Of a stretch of DNA of 64,000 bases, positions 15,450 through 25,215 are shown piece after piece. The stretch's first letter is position 1; the number at the start of each line of letters is the position of its first letter. Position numbers and translations under genes: made by a program. Origin of the DNA: Pseudomonas sp. Bc-h (GTDB lineage: Bacteria; Pseudomonadota; Gammaproteobacteria; Pseudomonadales; Pseudomonadaceae). The stretch lies in NCBI RefSeq assembly GCF_002080045.1, contig NZ_MUIN01000017.1:1-64000 (forward strand). The letters are read 5' to 3'. The notes below the pieces were generated by a model. It saw nothing but the letters and a program-made list of their open reading frames with translations. It was not told where the DNA came from and did no database searches.

Positions 15450-17555
15450 ATGGCTCGTACTACACCGATCAACCGCTACCGTAACATCGGTATCGTTGCT
15501 CACGTGGATGCTGGTAAAACCACCACCACCGAGCGCGTCCTTTTTTACACTGGCAAAAGCCACAAGATGGGCGAAGTGCATGACGGCGCTGCGACCACTG
15601 ACTGGATGGTTCAGGAGCAGGAGCGTGGTATTACCATTACTTCTGCTGCCATTACCGCCTTCTGGCAGGGTTCGGCCAAGCAGCACAAAGACCAGTACCG
15701 CTTCAACGTCATCGATACCCCGGGTCACGTAGACTTCACCATTGAAGTTGAACGTTCCCTGCGTGTACTCGACGGCGCTGTCGTTGTGTTCTGTGGCACT
15801 TCCGGCGTTGAGCCGCAGTCCGAAACCGTATGGCGTCAAGCCAACAAATACGGTGTTCCACGTATCGTTTACGTGAACAAGATGGACCGTGCCGGCGCTA
15901 ACTTCCTGCGCGTGATCGCTCAGATCAAGCAGCGTCTGGGTCACACCCCGGTGCCAATCCAGTTGGCTATCGGTGCCGAAGACAACTTCCAGGGTCAGAT
16001 CGATCTGATGACCATGGAAGCGGTTTACTGGAACGATGCTGACAAGGGCATGACTCCACGTCGCGAAGCTATCCCTGCAGAACTGCAGGAGCTGGCTGAA
16101 GAGTGGCGCAGCAACATGGTTGAGGCCGCGGCCGAAGCCAGCGAAGAGCTGATGAACAAGTACCTGGAAGGTGAAGAGCTCACCATCGAGGAAATCAAGG
16201 CCGCTCTGCGTCAGCGTACTATCGCTGGCGAAATCGTCCTGGCTGTTTGCGGTTCTTCCTTCAAGAACAAGGGCGTTCCCCTGGTTCTCGACGCCGTTAT
16301 CGACTACCTGCCGGCTCCTGTCGACATTCCTGCTATCAAGGGTTCCAACCCTGATAACGAGGAAGAAGAGATGGAGCGTCATGCAGACGACAACGAGCCG
16401 TTCTCGGCTCTGGCGTTCAAGATCGCTACCGACCCATTCGTGGGTACCTTGACCTTCGTCCGCGTTTACTCGGGCGTGTTGGCCTCCGGCGACGGCGTGA
16501 TCAACTCGGTTAAAGGCAAGAAAGAGCGCGTGGGTCGTATGGTGCAAATGCACGCAAACGCCCGTGAAGAGATCAAGGAAGTACGCGCTGGCGACATCGC
16601 GGCCCTGATCGGCATGAAGGACGTCACCACTGGTGAAACCCTCTGCAACGCTGACAAGCCAATCATCCTGGTTCGCATGGACTTCCCGGAGCCGGTTATT
16701 TCGGTTGCCGTTGAGCCAAAGACCAAGGATGACCAGGAAAAAATGGGTATCGCACTGGGCAAGCTGGCTCAGGAAGACCCTTCTTTCCGCGTTAAGACTG
16801 ATGAAGAGACTGGTCAAACGATCATCTCTGGCATGGGCGAGCTGCACCTGGACATCCTGGTTGACCGGATGCGCCGTGAGTTCAACGTCGAAGCCAACAT
16901 CGGCAAGCCTCAGGTTTCCTATCGTGAGCGCATCACGAAGAACTGTGAAATCGAAGGCAAGTTCGTTCGTCAATCCGGCGGTCGTGGCCAGTTCGGTCAC
17001 TGCTGGATCCGTTTTGCACCTGCTGATGAAGGTCAGGAAGGTCTGCAATTCGTGAACGAAGTAGTGGGTGGTGTGGTTCCTAAGGAATACATCCCGGCTA
17101 TCCAGAAGGGCATCGAAGAGCAGATGAAGAACGGCGTTGTTGCCGGCTATCCGCTGATCGGCCTGAAGGCTACCGTGTTTGATGGTTCTTACCACGACGT
17201 CGACTCGAACGAGATGGCGTTTAAGGTGGCTGCTTCCATGGCGACCAAGCAACTGGCCCAGAAGGGTGGTGGTGAGTTGCTCGAGCCGATCATGGCGGTA
17301 GAGGTTGTTACGCCTGAAGACTATATGGGTGACGTGATGGGCGACCTTAACCGTCGTCGCGGCATGATCCTGGGTATGGAAGACACGGTTTCCGGCAAGG
17401 TGATTCGTGCCGAAGTTCCGTTGGGTGAGATGTTCGGTTATGCGACCGACGTTCGCTCGATGTCCCAGGGTCGCGCAAGCTACTCTATGGAATTCAAAAA
17501 ATACAATACAGCGCCGTCGCACATCGTCGAAACTGTAACCAAAAAACAAGGCTGA
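15450..17555 (+). CDS. fusA: Elongation factor G
   Basis: EF-G (701 residues) drives translocation and, with RRF, ribosome recycling. GTPase motifs are visible: AHVDAGKT (17-24), DTPGH and NKMD, followed by the conserved domains II-V. It lies 30 nt after rpsG and 31 nt before tufA in the usual str order. Pseudomonas often carries a second EF-G elsewhere; this is the operon copy. Confidence 0.99.
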   Translation: MARTTPINRYRNIGIVAHVDAGKTTTTERVLFYTGKSHKMGEVHDGAATTDWMVQEQERGITITSAAITAFWQGSAKQHKDQYRFNVIDTPGHVDFTIEVERSLRVLDGAVVVFCGTSGVEPQSETVWRQANKYGVPRIVYVNKMDRAGANFLRVIAQIKQRLGHTPVPIQLAIGAEDNFQGQIDLMTMEAVYWNDADKGMTPRREAIPAELQELAEEWRSNMVEAAAEASEELMNKYLEGEELTIEEIKAALRQRTIAGEIVLAVCGSSFKNKGVPLVLDAVIDYLPAPVDIPAIKGSNPDNEEEEMERHADDNEPFSALAFKIATDPFVGTLTFVRVYSGVLASGDGVINSVKGKKERVGRMVQMHANAREEIKEVRAGDIAALIGMKDVTTGETLCNADKPIILVRMDFPEPVISVAVEPKTKDDQEKMGIALGKLAQEDPSFRVKTDEETGQTIISGMGELHLDILVDRMRREFNVEANIGKPQVSYRERITKNCEIEGKFVRQSGGRGQFGHCWIRFAPADEGQEGLQFVNEVVGGVVPKEYIPAIQKGIEEQMKNGVVAGYPLIGLKATVFDGSYHDVDSNEMAFKVAASMATKQLAQKGGGELLEPIMAVEVVTPEDYMGDVMGDLNRRRGMILGMEDTVSGKVIRAEVPLGEMFGYATDVRSMSQGRASYSMEFKKYNTAPSHIVETVTKKQG

Positions 17556-17586
17556 TTCAGCGCCTTTAGGCTAGGAGTTATTTGTC

Positions 17587-18780
17587 GTGGCTAAAGAAAA
17601 ATTTGATCGTTCCCTTCCGCACGTCAACGTTGGCACCATCGGTCACGTTGACCACGGTAAAACCACTCTGACCGCTGCTCTGACTCGCGTCTGCTCCGAA
17701 GTTTTCGGTTCGGCTCGTGTCGACTTCGACAAGATCGACAGCGCACCAGAAGAGAAAGCTCGTGGTATCACCATCAACACCGCGCACGTTGAATACAACT
17801 CGCTGATCCGTCACTACGCTCACGTTGACTGCCCAGGTCACGCTGACTATGTGAAGAACATGATCACCGGTGCTGCCCAGATGGACGGCGCGATTCTGGT
17901 TTGTTCGGCCGCTGATGGTCCGATGCCACAAACCCGTGAGCACATCCTGCTGTCCCGTCAGGTAGGCGTTCCGTACATCGTGGTCTTCCTGAACAAGGCT
18001 GACCTGGTAGACGACGCTGAGCTGCTGGAACTGGTTGAGATGGAAGTGCGCGATCTGCTGAGCACTTACGACTTCCCGGGCGACGACACCCCAATCATCA
18101 TCGGCTCTGCCCGTATGGCGCTGGAAGGTAAAGACGACAACGAAATGGGCACCACTGCCGTTCGTAAACTGGTTGAGACTCTGGACAGCTACATCCCAGA
18201 ACCAGTTCGTCTGACCGACAAGCCATTCCTGATGCCAATCGAAGACGTGTTCTCGATCTCCGGTCGCGGCACCGTTGTTACCGGTCGTGTTGAGCGCGGT
18301 ATCGTCAAGGTTCAGGATCCACTGGAAATCGTTGGTCTGCGTGACACTACCGTCACCACCTGCACCGGTGTTGAAATGTTCCGCAAGCTGCTCGACGAAG
18401 GTCGTGCTGGCGAGAACTGCGGCGTTCTGCTGCGCGGCACCAAGCGTGACGACGTTGAGCGTGGCCAGGTTCTGGTCAAGCCAGGCACCGTCAAGCCGCA
18501 CACTCAGTTCGAAGCTGAAATCTACGTGCTGAGCAAAGAAGAAGGCGGTCGTCACACTCCGTTCTTCAAAGGCTACCGTCCACAGTTCTACTTCCGTACT
18601 ACCGACGTAACCGGTAGCTGCGAACTGCCGGAAGGCGTAGAAATGGTTATGCCAGGTGACAACGTTAAAGTTTCCGTCACTCTGATCAAGCCAATCGCGA
18701 TGGAAGACGGTCTGCGTTTCGCTATCCGTGAAGGCGGTCGTACCGTCGGCGCTGGCGTCGTAGCCAAAATCATCGCTTAA
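17587..18780 (+). CDS. tufA: Elongation factor Tu
   Basis: EF-Tu (397 residues) brings aminoacyl-tRNA to the ribosome. GHVDHGKT (19-26), DCPGH and NKAD are intact. Translation starts at GTG after an AGGAG site. This is the only tuf in the window; the second copy that other Pseudomonas carry next to tRNA-Thr is missing at 2086-2275. A strong terminator follows. Confidence 0.99.
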   Translation: MAKEKFDRSLPHVNVGTIGHVDHGKTTLTAALTRVCSEVFGSARVDFDKIDSAPEEKARGITINTAHVEYNSLIRHYAHVDCPGHADYVKNMITGAAQMDGAILVCSAADGPMPQTREHILLSRQVGVPYIVVFLNKADLVDDAELLELVEMEVRDLLSTYDFPGDDTPIIIGSARMALEGKDDNEMGTTAVRKLVETLDSYIPEPVRLTDKPFLMPIEDVFSISGRGTVVTGRVERGIVKVQDPLEIVGLRDTTVTTCTGVEMFRKLLDEGRAGENCGVLLRGTKRDDVERGQVLVKPGTVKPHTQFEAEIYVLSKEEGGRHTPFFKGYRPQFYFRTTDVTGSCELPEGVEMVMPGDNVKVSVTLIKPIAMEDGLRFAIREGGRTVGAGVVAKIIA

Positions 18781-18798
18781 TAAGTGATGAATTGAAAA

Positions 18799-18824
18799 AG
18801 CCCCCGCCTAGCGGGGGCTTTTTT
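18799..18824 (+). terminator. Intrinsic terminator of the str operon
   Basis: A 9-bp GC-rich stem (18799-18807 with 18811-18819), CTA loop, and six T residues. It cleanly separates tufA from the S10 operon promoter that starts 7 nt later. Confidence 0.95.
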
Positions 18825-18830
18825 ATTGGG

Positions 18831-18859
18831 TTGACACCTATCTTGGGCGTCTATAGAAT
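18831..18859 (+). promoter_or_regulatory. Sigma70 promoter of the S10 operon
   Basis: TTGACA (18831-18836), a 17-bp spacer and TAGAAT (18854-18859), a near-consensus promoter. The predicted leader to rpsJ is only about 55 nt, much shorter than the L4-controlled S10 leader of E. coli. Confidence 0.88.
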
Positions 18860-18921
18860 TGCGCCTCCTTTTAACGGGCGTATTGCGCTCGGTGGGAATA
18901 GCAGCCGGAGTCTGAAATCCA

Positions 18922-19233
18922 ATGCAAAATCAGCAAATCCGTATCAGGTTGAAGGCTTTTGACCATCGCCTGATCGACCAATCCACCCAGGAAATCGTGG
19001 AAACCGCGAAACGTACTGGTGCTCAAGTGCGTGGTCCAATTCCACTGCCTACCCGTAAAGAGCGGTTCACAGTTCTGGTATCCCCGCACGTCAACAAAGA
19101 CGCGCGTGACCAGTATGAGATCCGTACTCATAAGCGCGTTCTGGATATCGTCCAGCCAACGGATAAAACCGTTGATGCACTTATGAAGCTCGATCTTGCG
19201 GCCGGTGTGGAAGTGCAGATCAGCCTCGGCTAA
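18922..19233 (+). CDS. rpsJ: 30S ribosomal protein S10 / NusE
   Basis: S10 (103 residues) is a 30S head protein. As NusE it pairs with NusB on boxA RNA and contacts the NusG KOW domain in transcription-translation coupling. The N-terminus [19 protein letters not shown] is typical. First gene of the S10 gene set. Confidence 0.99.
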
Positions 19234-19314
19234 GACTTGGGTCTTAGTCGTGTAACGCTCTGAAATGGGCGGCCATAGCGGGTGAAAGCCCCGTACACTC
19301 ATGAGGTTTACAAC

Positions 19315-19950
19315 ATGACTATTGGTGTAGTCGGTCGTAAATGCGGTATGACCCGTATTTTCACCGAAGAAGGTGTCTCCATTCCGGTCACGGTCATTGA
19401 GATCGAGCCGAATCGCGTCACCCAGTTCAAAACCGAAGAAAGCGATGGCTATCGTGCAGTGCAAGTCACCGTCGGTGAGCGTCGTGCTTCGCGTGTGACT
19501 GCCGCTCAGGCAGGCCACTTCGCTAAAGCGAACGTTGCCGCTGGTCGCACTGTTCTGGAATTCCGTCTTGAAGAAGGCGAGTACCAGGCTGGTGATCTGA
19601 TCAATGCGGAAATTTTTGCCGCTGGTCAACTGGTAGATGTGACCGGTCAGTCCAAGGGTAAAGGCTTCCAGGGTACTATCAAGCGCCACAATTTCCGTGG
19701 TCAAGATAATACTCACGGTAACTCCGTATCCCACCGCGTCCCGGGCTCTATCGGCCAGTGCCAGACTCCTGGTCGTGTATTCAAGGGCAAAAAAATGTCC
19801 GGTCATATGGGCGCTGAGCGCGTGACCGTGCAGTCCCTGGAAGTAGTGCGCGTGGACGCTGAACGCAATCTGTTGTTGGTCAAGGGTGCCGTTCCTGGCG
19901 CTACTGGCGGCAATCTGGTTGTACGTCCAGCAGCCAAGGCTCGCGGTTAA
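19315..19950 (+). CDS. rplC: 50S ribosomal protein L3
   Basis: L3 (211 residues) is an early 50S assembly protein whose loop reaches the peptidyl-transferase centre; the GKGFQGTIKRHNF and QCQTPGRVFKGKKM segments are conserved. I chose the ATG giving MTIGVVGRKCGMTRIF, after a GAGG site, rather than the in-frame start 11 codons upstream. Confidence 0.98.
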   Translation: MTIGVVGRKCGMTRIFTEEGVSIPVTVIEIEPNRVTQFKTEESDGYRAVQVTVGERRASRVTAAQAGHFAKANVAAGRTVLEFRLEEGEYQAGDLINAEIFAAGQLVDVTGQSKGKGFQGTIKRHNFRGQDNTHGNSVSHRVPGSIGQCQTPGRVFKGKKMSGHMGAERVTVQSLEVVRVDAERNLLLVKGAVPGATGGNLVVRPAAKARG

Positions 19951-19962
19951 GGGGAAGCTGAC

Positions 19963-20565
19963 ATGCAATTAAATGTAAATGACGCTCAAGCGATCGAAGT
20001 TTCCGAACTGACATTTGGCGGCGAGTTCAACGAGACGCTGGTTCACCAAGCAGTCGTGGCCTACATGGCTGGCGGCCGTCAGGGCAGCAAGCAGCAAAAG
20101 ACCCGTTCCGACGTTTCCGGTGGCGGCAAGCGCCCATGGCGTCAGAAGGGTACTGGCCGTGCTCGTGCCGGTACTATCCGTAGCCCAATCTGGCGTGGCG
20201 GCGGTACCACATTCGCAGCGCGTCCTCAGGATCACTCTCAGAAGCTCAACAAGAAGATGTACCGCGCAGCACTGCGCTCCATCCTTGCTGAACTGGTTCG
20301 TACTGATCGTCTGGTCGTGGTTCAGGATTTCGCCGTTGAATCGCCGAAAACCAAAGACCTGCTGGGCAAGCTGAACGACATGAGCCTGACCGACGTTCTG
20401 ATCGTGTCTGACGCTGTTGACCAGAATCTGTACCTGGCTGCTCGTAACCTGCCGCACGTTGATGTACGTGATGTTCAAGGTTCCGATCCAGTTAGTCTGA
20501 TCGCATACGACAAAGTGTTGATCACTGTGTCGGCCGTGAAGAAATTCGAGGAGCTGCTGGGATGA
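19963..20565 (+). CDS. rplD: 50S ribosomal protein L4
   Basis: L4 (200 residues) lines the peptide exit tunnel. The basic extended loop (GGKRPWRQKGTGRARAG) is intact. In E. coli L4 also represses its operon at the S10 leader, but that leader is too short here for the same mechanism. It overlaps rplW by 4 nt (ATGA). Confidence 0.98.
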   Translation: MQLNVNDAQAIEVSELTFGGEFNETLVHQAVVAYMAGGRQGSKQQKTRSDVSGGGKRPWRQKGTGRARAGTIRSPIWRGGGTTFAARPQDHSQKLNKKMYRAALRSILAELVRTDRLVVVQDFAVESPKTKDLLGKLNDMSLTDVLIVSDAVDQNLYLAARNLPHVDVRDVQGSDPVSLIAYDKVLITVSAVKKFEELLG

Positions 20566-20861
20566 ACCAGGAACGCGTATTTAAAGTTCTGCTTGGCCCG
20601 CACGTTTCCGAGAAGGCTACGGTTCTGGCAGACAAGAAAGGTCAGTTCGTTTTCAAGGTTGCTACTGATGCAACCAAGCTGGAAATCAAGAAGGCCGTCG
20701 AAAGCCTGTTCAGCGTGAAAGTAGAGCGCGTGACTACCCTGAATGTTCTGGGTAAGACCAAACGCACTGCTCGCGGCCTGGGCAAGCGCAATGACTGGAA
20801 GAAGGCAGTTATCTCCCTTCAGCCAGGCCAAGATCTCGATTTCAGCAGCAGTGCTGAGTAA
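20562..20861 (+). CDS. rplW: 50S ribosomal protein L23
   Basis: L23 (99 residues) sits at the tunnel exit and is the docking site for trigger factor and SRP. The VLLGPHVSEKAT and NVLGKTKRT segments are conserved. Coupled to rplD by an ATGA overlap. Confidence 0.98.
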   Translation: MNQERVFKVLLGPHVSEKATVLADKKGQFVFKVATDATKLEIKKAVESLFSVKVERVTTLNVLGKTKRTARGLGKRNDWKKAVISLQPGQDLDFSSSAE

Positions 20862-20875
20862 GGAAGGGGTGCATC

Positions 20876-21700
20876 ATGGCAATCGTTAAATGCAAACCGA
20901 CTTCCCCTGGCCGCCGTTTTGTGGTCAAGGTGGTCAACCAGGAGCTGCATAAAGGCGCTCCTCACGCACCGCTGCTCGAGAAAAAATCGAAGTCTGGTGG
21001 TCGTAACAACAATGGCCGTATTACCACTCGTCACATTGGTGGTGGTCATAAGCAGCATTATCGTCTGGTCGATTTCCGTCGCAACGACAAAGATGGCATC
21101 TCTGCCACTGTCGAGCGTATCGAATACGATCCAAACCGTACTGCTCACATCGCACTGCTGCTGTACGCAGACGGCGAGCGTCGCTACATCATCGCCCCTA
21201 AAGGCGTGAGTGCAGGCGACCAGCTGATTGCAGGCGCTCTGGCTCCAATCAAGCCAGGTAACGCTCTGCAACTGCGCAACATCCCAGTGGGTTCTACCGT
21301 ACACGGCATCGAACTGAAGCCAGGTAAAGGTGCACAGATCGCTCGTTCCGCTGGTGCTTCGGCTCAGCTGATCGCTCGTGAAGGTGTCTACGTGACCCTG
21401 CGTCTGCGTTCCGGTGAAATGCGCAAAGTGCTGTCGGAATGCCGTGCAACGCTGGGTGAAGTCTCGAACTCCGAGCACAGCCTGCGTTCGCTGGGTAAAG
21501 CTGGTGCCAAGCGCTGGCGTGGCGTTCGCCCAACCGTTCGTGGTGTTGCCATGAACCCGGTTGACCACCCACATGGTGGTGGTGAAGGTCGTACCTCTGG
21601 TGGTCGTCATCCGGTATCGCCGTGGGGCTTCCCGACTAAGGGCGCGAAGACTCGTGGTAATAAGCGTACCGACAAAATGATCGTCCGTCGTCGCAAGTAA
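20876..21700 (+). CDS. rplB: 50S ribosomal protein L2
   Basis: L2 (274 residues) supports the peptidyl-transferase centre and bridges the subunits. The conserved NPVDHPHGGGEGRTSGGRHP segment, with the functionally important histidine, lies near residue 225-245. Confidence 0.99.
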   Translation: MAIVKCKPTSPGRRFVVKVVNQELHKGAPHAPLLEKKSKSGGRNNNGRITTRHIGGGHKQHYRLVDFRRNDKDGISATVERIEYDPNRTAHIALLLYADGERRYIIAPKGVSAGDQLIAGALAPIKPGNALQLRNIPVGSTVHGIELKPGKGAQIARSAGASAQLIAREGVYVTLRLRSGEMRKVLSECRATLGEVSNSEHSLRSLGKAGAKRWRGVRPTVRGVAMNPVDHPHGGGEGRTSGGRHPVSPWGFPTKGAKTRGNKRTDKMIVRRRK

Positions 21701-21716
21701 ATAGAGGGATACGACA

Positions 21717-21992
21717 GTGCCACGTTCTCTGAAAAAAGGTCCTTTTATTGATCTTCACCTACTGAAGAAGATCGAAGTGGCGGCGGAAAAGAACGATCGC
21801 AAACCAGTTAAGACCTGGTCGCGTCGTTCGATGATCCTGCCACAAATGGTCGGTCTGACCATTGCAGTGCATAACGGTCGTCAGCATGTTCCTGTTCTCG
21901 TGAACGAAGACATGGTCGGCCACAAACTGGGCGAGTTTGCCGGTACCCGCACATATCGTGGGCACGTGGCAGACAAGAAAGCCAAGCGTTAA
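21717..21992 (+). CDS. rpsS: 30S ribosomal protein S19
   Basis: S19 (91 residues) lies in the 30S head near the A-site tRNA. PRSLKKGPFID and TWSRRSMILPQMVG are conserved. GTG start, 16 nt after rplB. Confidence 0.98.
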   Translation: MPRSLKKGPFIDLHLLKKIEVAAEKNDRKPVKTWSRRSMILPQMVGLTIAVHNGRQHVPVLVNEDMVGHKLGEFAGTRTYRGHVADKKAKR

Positions 21993-22005
21993 GGGGTAAG
22001 GAACG

Positions 22006-22338
22006 ATGGAAGTAGCCGCTAAGTTGTCGGGCGCTCGAATCTCCGCCCAGAAAGCCCGCTTGGTCGCCGACCAGATCCGCGGGAAGAAGGTGGGCGAAGC
22101 GCTCAACCTGTTGGCTTTCAGCAGTAAGAAAGCCGCCGAGATCATGAAAAAAGTGCTGGAGTCGGCCGTAGCCAACGCCGAGCATAACGAAGGCGCAGAC
22201 GTTGATGATCTGAAGGTCAGCACCGTTTTCGTCAACGAAGGGCGTTCGCTGAAGCGCATCATGCCACGTGCCAAAGGCCGTGCTGATCGCATCGTCAAGC
22301 GGTCTTGCCATATCACTGTCAAGGTTGCTGACAAGTAA
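22006..22338 (+). CDS. rplV: 50S ribosomal protein L22
   Basis: L22 (110 residues) lines the exit tunnel; its beta-hairpin tip ([18 protein letters not shown]) is complete, with no macrolide-resistance type deletion. The start is the first ATG after rpsS. Confidence 0.98.
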
Positions 22339-22351
22339 CGGAGTCGAAGAG

Positions 22352-23038
22352 ATGGGTCAGAAAGTACATCCCATTGGCATTCGCCTGGGAATCGTCAAGG
22401 AGCACACCTCCGTCTGGTACGCAGACGGTCGGACTTATGCGGACTACTTGTTCGCTGATCTGAAGGTGCGTGAGTATCTCCAAGACAAACTAAAAAGCGC
22501 GTCCGTAAGCCGTATCGATATCCATCGTCCGGCTCAGACTGCACGTATCACCATCCACACCGCTCGTCCCGGCATTGTGATCGGCAAGAAAGGTGAAGAT
22601 GTTGAGAAACTGCGTCAGGACCTGACCAAGCAAATGGGTGTGCCTGTGCACATCAATATCGAAGAGATCCGCAAGCCGGAGCTCGACGGTATGCTGGTTG
22701 CGCAGAGCGTAGCTCAGCAGCTGGAGCGTCGCGTAATGTTCCGTCGCGCTATGAAGCGCGCAGTACAGAACGCCATGCGCATTGGTGCCAAAGGCATCAA
22801 AATCCAAGTGAGCGGTCGTCTCGGCGGTGCTGAAATCGCACGTACTGAATGGTATCGCGAAGGTCGTGTGCCTCTGCACACCCTGCGTGCCGACATCGAC
22901 TATGCCAACTACGAAGCTCACACCACTTACGGTGTGATCGGTGTAAAGGTTTGGATCTTCAAAGGCGAAGTAATCGGTGGTCGCCAAGAAGAGCTGAAGC
23001 CACAAGCACCAGCGCCTCGTAAAAAAGCTGCTAAGTAA
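22352..23038 (+). CDS. rpsC: 30S ribosomal protein S3
   Basis: S3 (228 residues) has an N-terminal KH domain (GXXG at VIGKKGED) and forms part of the mRNA entry helicase. I chose the ATG giving [13 protein letters not shown] after a GGAG site; longer in-frame starts lie inside rplV. Confidence 0.98.
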
Positions 23039-23050
23039 GGGGTACGCCAA

Positions 23051-23464
23051 ATGTTGCAACCAAAGCGTACGAAGTTCCGCAAGCAGATGACCGGTCACAA
23101 CCGTGGTCTGGCACTGCGCGGTAGCAAAGTCAGCTTCGGCGAGTATGCGCTGAAGTCTGTAGCTCGTGGTCGTCTCACCGCTCGTCAGATCGAGTCAGCG
23201 CGTCGTGCACTGACCCGTCACGTAAAACGTGGCGGCAAGATCTGGATCCGTGTATTCCCGGACAAGCCTATTTCCAAAAAGCCCCTCGAAGTTCGTATGG
23301 GTAAAGGTAAGGGTAACGTGGAGTACTGGGTTGCTCAGATTCAGCCAGGCAAAGTCCTGTATGAAATCGAGGGTGTTTCCGAAGAGTTGGCGCGTGAGGC
23401 TTTCGCCCTGGCTGCTGCAAAGCTGCCGCTCGCCACCTCCTTTGTTAAGCGGACGGTGATGTGA
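23051..23464 (+). CDS. rplP: 50S ribosomal protein L16
   Basis: L16 (137 residues) helps form the A-site tRNA pocket. The [19 protein letters not shown] start is typical, and R82, the RoxA (YcfD) hydroxylation region, lies in a conserved [12 protein letters not shown] context. Overlaps rpmC by one base (TGATG). Confidence 0.98.
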
Positions 23465-23655
23465 TGAAAGCGAATGAACTTCGTGAAAAATCAGCACAGC
23501 AACTGAACGAGCAACTGCTCGGCTTGCTGCGCGACCAGTTCAATCTGCGTATGCAGAAGGCAACTGGCCAGTTGGGGCAGTCTCACCTGCTCTCGCAAGT
23601 TAAGCGTGACATCGCTCGCGTGAAGACTGTGCTCAACCAGCAGGCAGGTAAGTAA
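23464..23655 (+). CDS. rpmC: 50S ribosomal protein L29
   Basis: L29 (63 residues) is a two-helix protein near the tunnel exit beside L23. I chose the ATG at 23464, which gives [10 protein letters not shown] and overlaps the rplP stop; the preceding in-frame GTG would add one residue. Confidence 0.97.
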
Positions 23656-23657
23656 TC

Positions 23658-23924
23658 ATGGCTGAAGCCGAAAAAACCGTCCGTACGCTGACTGGCCGTG
23701 TTGTCAGCGACAAGATGGACAAGACCATCACCGTTCTGATCGAGCGTCGCGTAAAGCACCCGATCTACGGTAAATACGTTAAGCGTTCGACTAAGCTGCA
23801 CGCGCACGACGAAACCAACCAGTGCCACATCGGCGACAAGGTCACGATCCGTGAAACCCGTCCGCTGGCCAAGACCAAGTCTTGGGCCCTGGTTGATATC
23901 CTCGAACGCGCTGTGGAAGTCTAA
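23658..23924 (+). CDS. rpsQ: 30S ribosomal protein S17
   Basis: S17 (88 residues) is an OB-fold primary binder of 16S rRNA. KTVRTLTGRVVSDKMDKTI and the HDETNQCHIGDKV segment are conserved. It closes the S10 set; rplN follows 23 nt later with no terminator, so the S10 and spc sets are probably cotranscribed. Confidence 0.98.
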   Translation: MAEAEKTVRTLTGRVVSDKMDKTITVLIERRVKHPIYGKYVKRSTKLHAHDETNQCHIGDKVTIRETRPLAKTKSWALVDILERAVEV

Positions 23925-23947
23925 GGGCTAGGGGTCGGAGAAATTAT

Positions 23948-24316
23948 ATGATTCAGACTCAATCCATGCTCGATGTGGCCGATAACAGCGGCGCTCGCCG
24001 CGTTATGTGCATCAAGGTGCTTGGTGGCTCTCATCGTCGTTACGCTGGTATCGGTGACATCATCAAAGTGACCGTCAAGGAAGCAATTCCGCGCGGTAAG
24101 GTGAAGAAAGGTCAAGTGATGACTGCTGTTGTAGTCCGCACTCGCCACGGTGTTCGTCGTGCAGACGGCTCCATCATCCGCTTCGATGGCAACGCTGCTG
24201 TTCTGTTGAACAACAAGCAAGAGCCGATCGGCACCCGTATCTTTGGGCCAGTGACCCGTGAACTTCGTACTGAGAAGTTCATGAAGATCGTCTCGCTCGC
24301 CCCAGAAGTGCTGTAA
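23948..24316 (+). CDS. rplN: 50S ribosomal protein L14
   Basis: L14 (122 residues) forms an intersubunit bridge and is the target of the silencing factor RsfS. MIQTQSMLDVADNSGAR is the family signature. First gene of the spc set. Confidence 0.98.
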   Translation: MIQTQSMLDVADNSGARRVMCIKVLGGSHRRYAGIGDIIKVTVKEAIPRGKVKKGQVMTAVVVRTRHGVRRADGSIIRFDGNAAVLLNNKQEPIGTRIFGPVTRELRTEKFMKIVSLAPEVL

Positions 24317-24327
24317 GGAGATCCGAC

Positions 24328-24642
24328 ATGCAAAAGATTCGTCGTGACGACGAGATCATCGTGATCGCCGGCAAAGACAAAGGTAAGCGCGGTAAGGTGC
24401 TCAAGGTTCTCGCTAATAACCGTCTGGTTATTGGTGGTCTGAACCTGGTGAAGCGTCATACCAAGCCAAACCCGATGTCGGGCGTGCAAGGCGGTATCGT
24501 CGAAAAAGAGGCTCCACTGGACGCCTCTAACGTCGCCATTTTCAACGGCGAAACCAACAAGGCAGACCGCGTTGGCTTTAAAGTTGAAGACGGCAAAAAA
24601 ATTCGTGTCTTCAAGTCGACCCAAAAAGCGGTTGATGCTTGA
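24328..24642 (+). CDS. rplX: 50S ribosomal protein L24
   Basis: L24 (104 residues) is an assembly initiator with an N-terminal KOW motif (IIVIAGKDKGKRGKVLKVL). Located 11 nt after rplN. Confidence 0.98.
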   Translation: MQKIRRDDEIIVIAGKDKGKRGKVLKVLANNRLVIGGLNLVKRHTKPNPMSGVQGGIVEKEAPLDASNVAIFNGETNKADRVGFKVEDGKKIRVFKSTQKAVDA

Positions 24643-24662
24643 ACACTGCTAGGTAGAAGACC

Positions 24663-25202
24663 ATGGCACGACTAAAAGAGATTTACTGGAAAGAAATCGC
24701 ACCGAAGCTTAAGGAAGAACTTAAGCTTTCGAACGTGATGGAAGTTCCACGCGTAACAAAGATCACCCTGAACATGGGTCTGGGCGAAGCGATTGGTGAC
24801 AAAAAAGTCATCGAGCACGCTGTAGCTGACCTGGAAAAGATCACCGGTCAGAAAGTCGTTGTGACTTACGCTCGGAAATCCATCGCTGGCTTTAAAGTCC
24901 GTGAAGGTTGGCCGATCGGCGTCAAAGTGACTCTGCGCCGTGAGCGTATGTATGAATTCCTGGATCGTCTGCTGTCGATCTCCCTGCCTCGGGTCCGCGA
25001 CTTCCGCGGCCTGAATGCCAAGTCCTTCGATGGTCGTGGCAACTACAGCATGGGCGTGAAAGAGCAGATCATCTTCCCGGAAATCGACTACGACAAGATC
25101 GATGCCCTGCGCGGTCTGGACATTACCCTGACCACCACTGCTCGTACGGACGAAGAAGGTCGCGCATTGCTGCGTGCGTTCAAGTTCCCGTTCCGCAACT
25201 GA
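24663..25202 (+). CDS. rplE: 50S ribosomal protein L5
   Basis: L5 (179 residues) binds 5S rRNA and contacts P-site t[16 protein letters not shown] and [17 protein letters not shown] are conserved. In E. coli S8 binds near the start of this gene to repress the operon; the rplX-rplE gap here is only 20 nt. Confidence 0.98.
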
Positions 25203-25215
25203 TTGGAGTAGGACC

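Noticed and set aside
18862..18878. BoxA-like CTCCTTTTAACG in the rpsJ leader
   Set aside because: Only the TTTAAC core matches; the 5' half of boxA does not, unlike the ribH leader.
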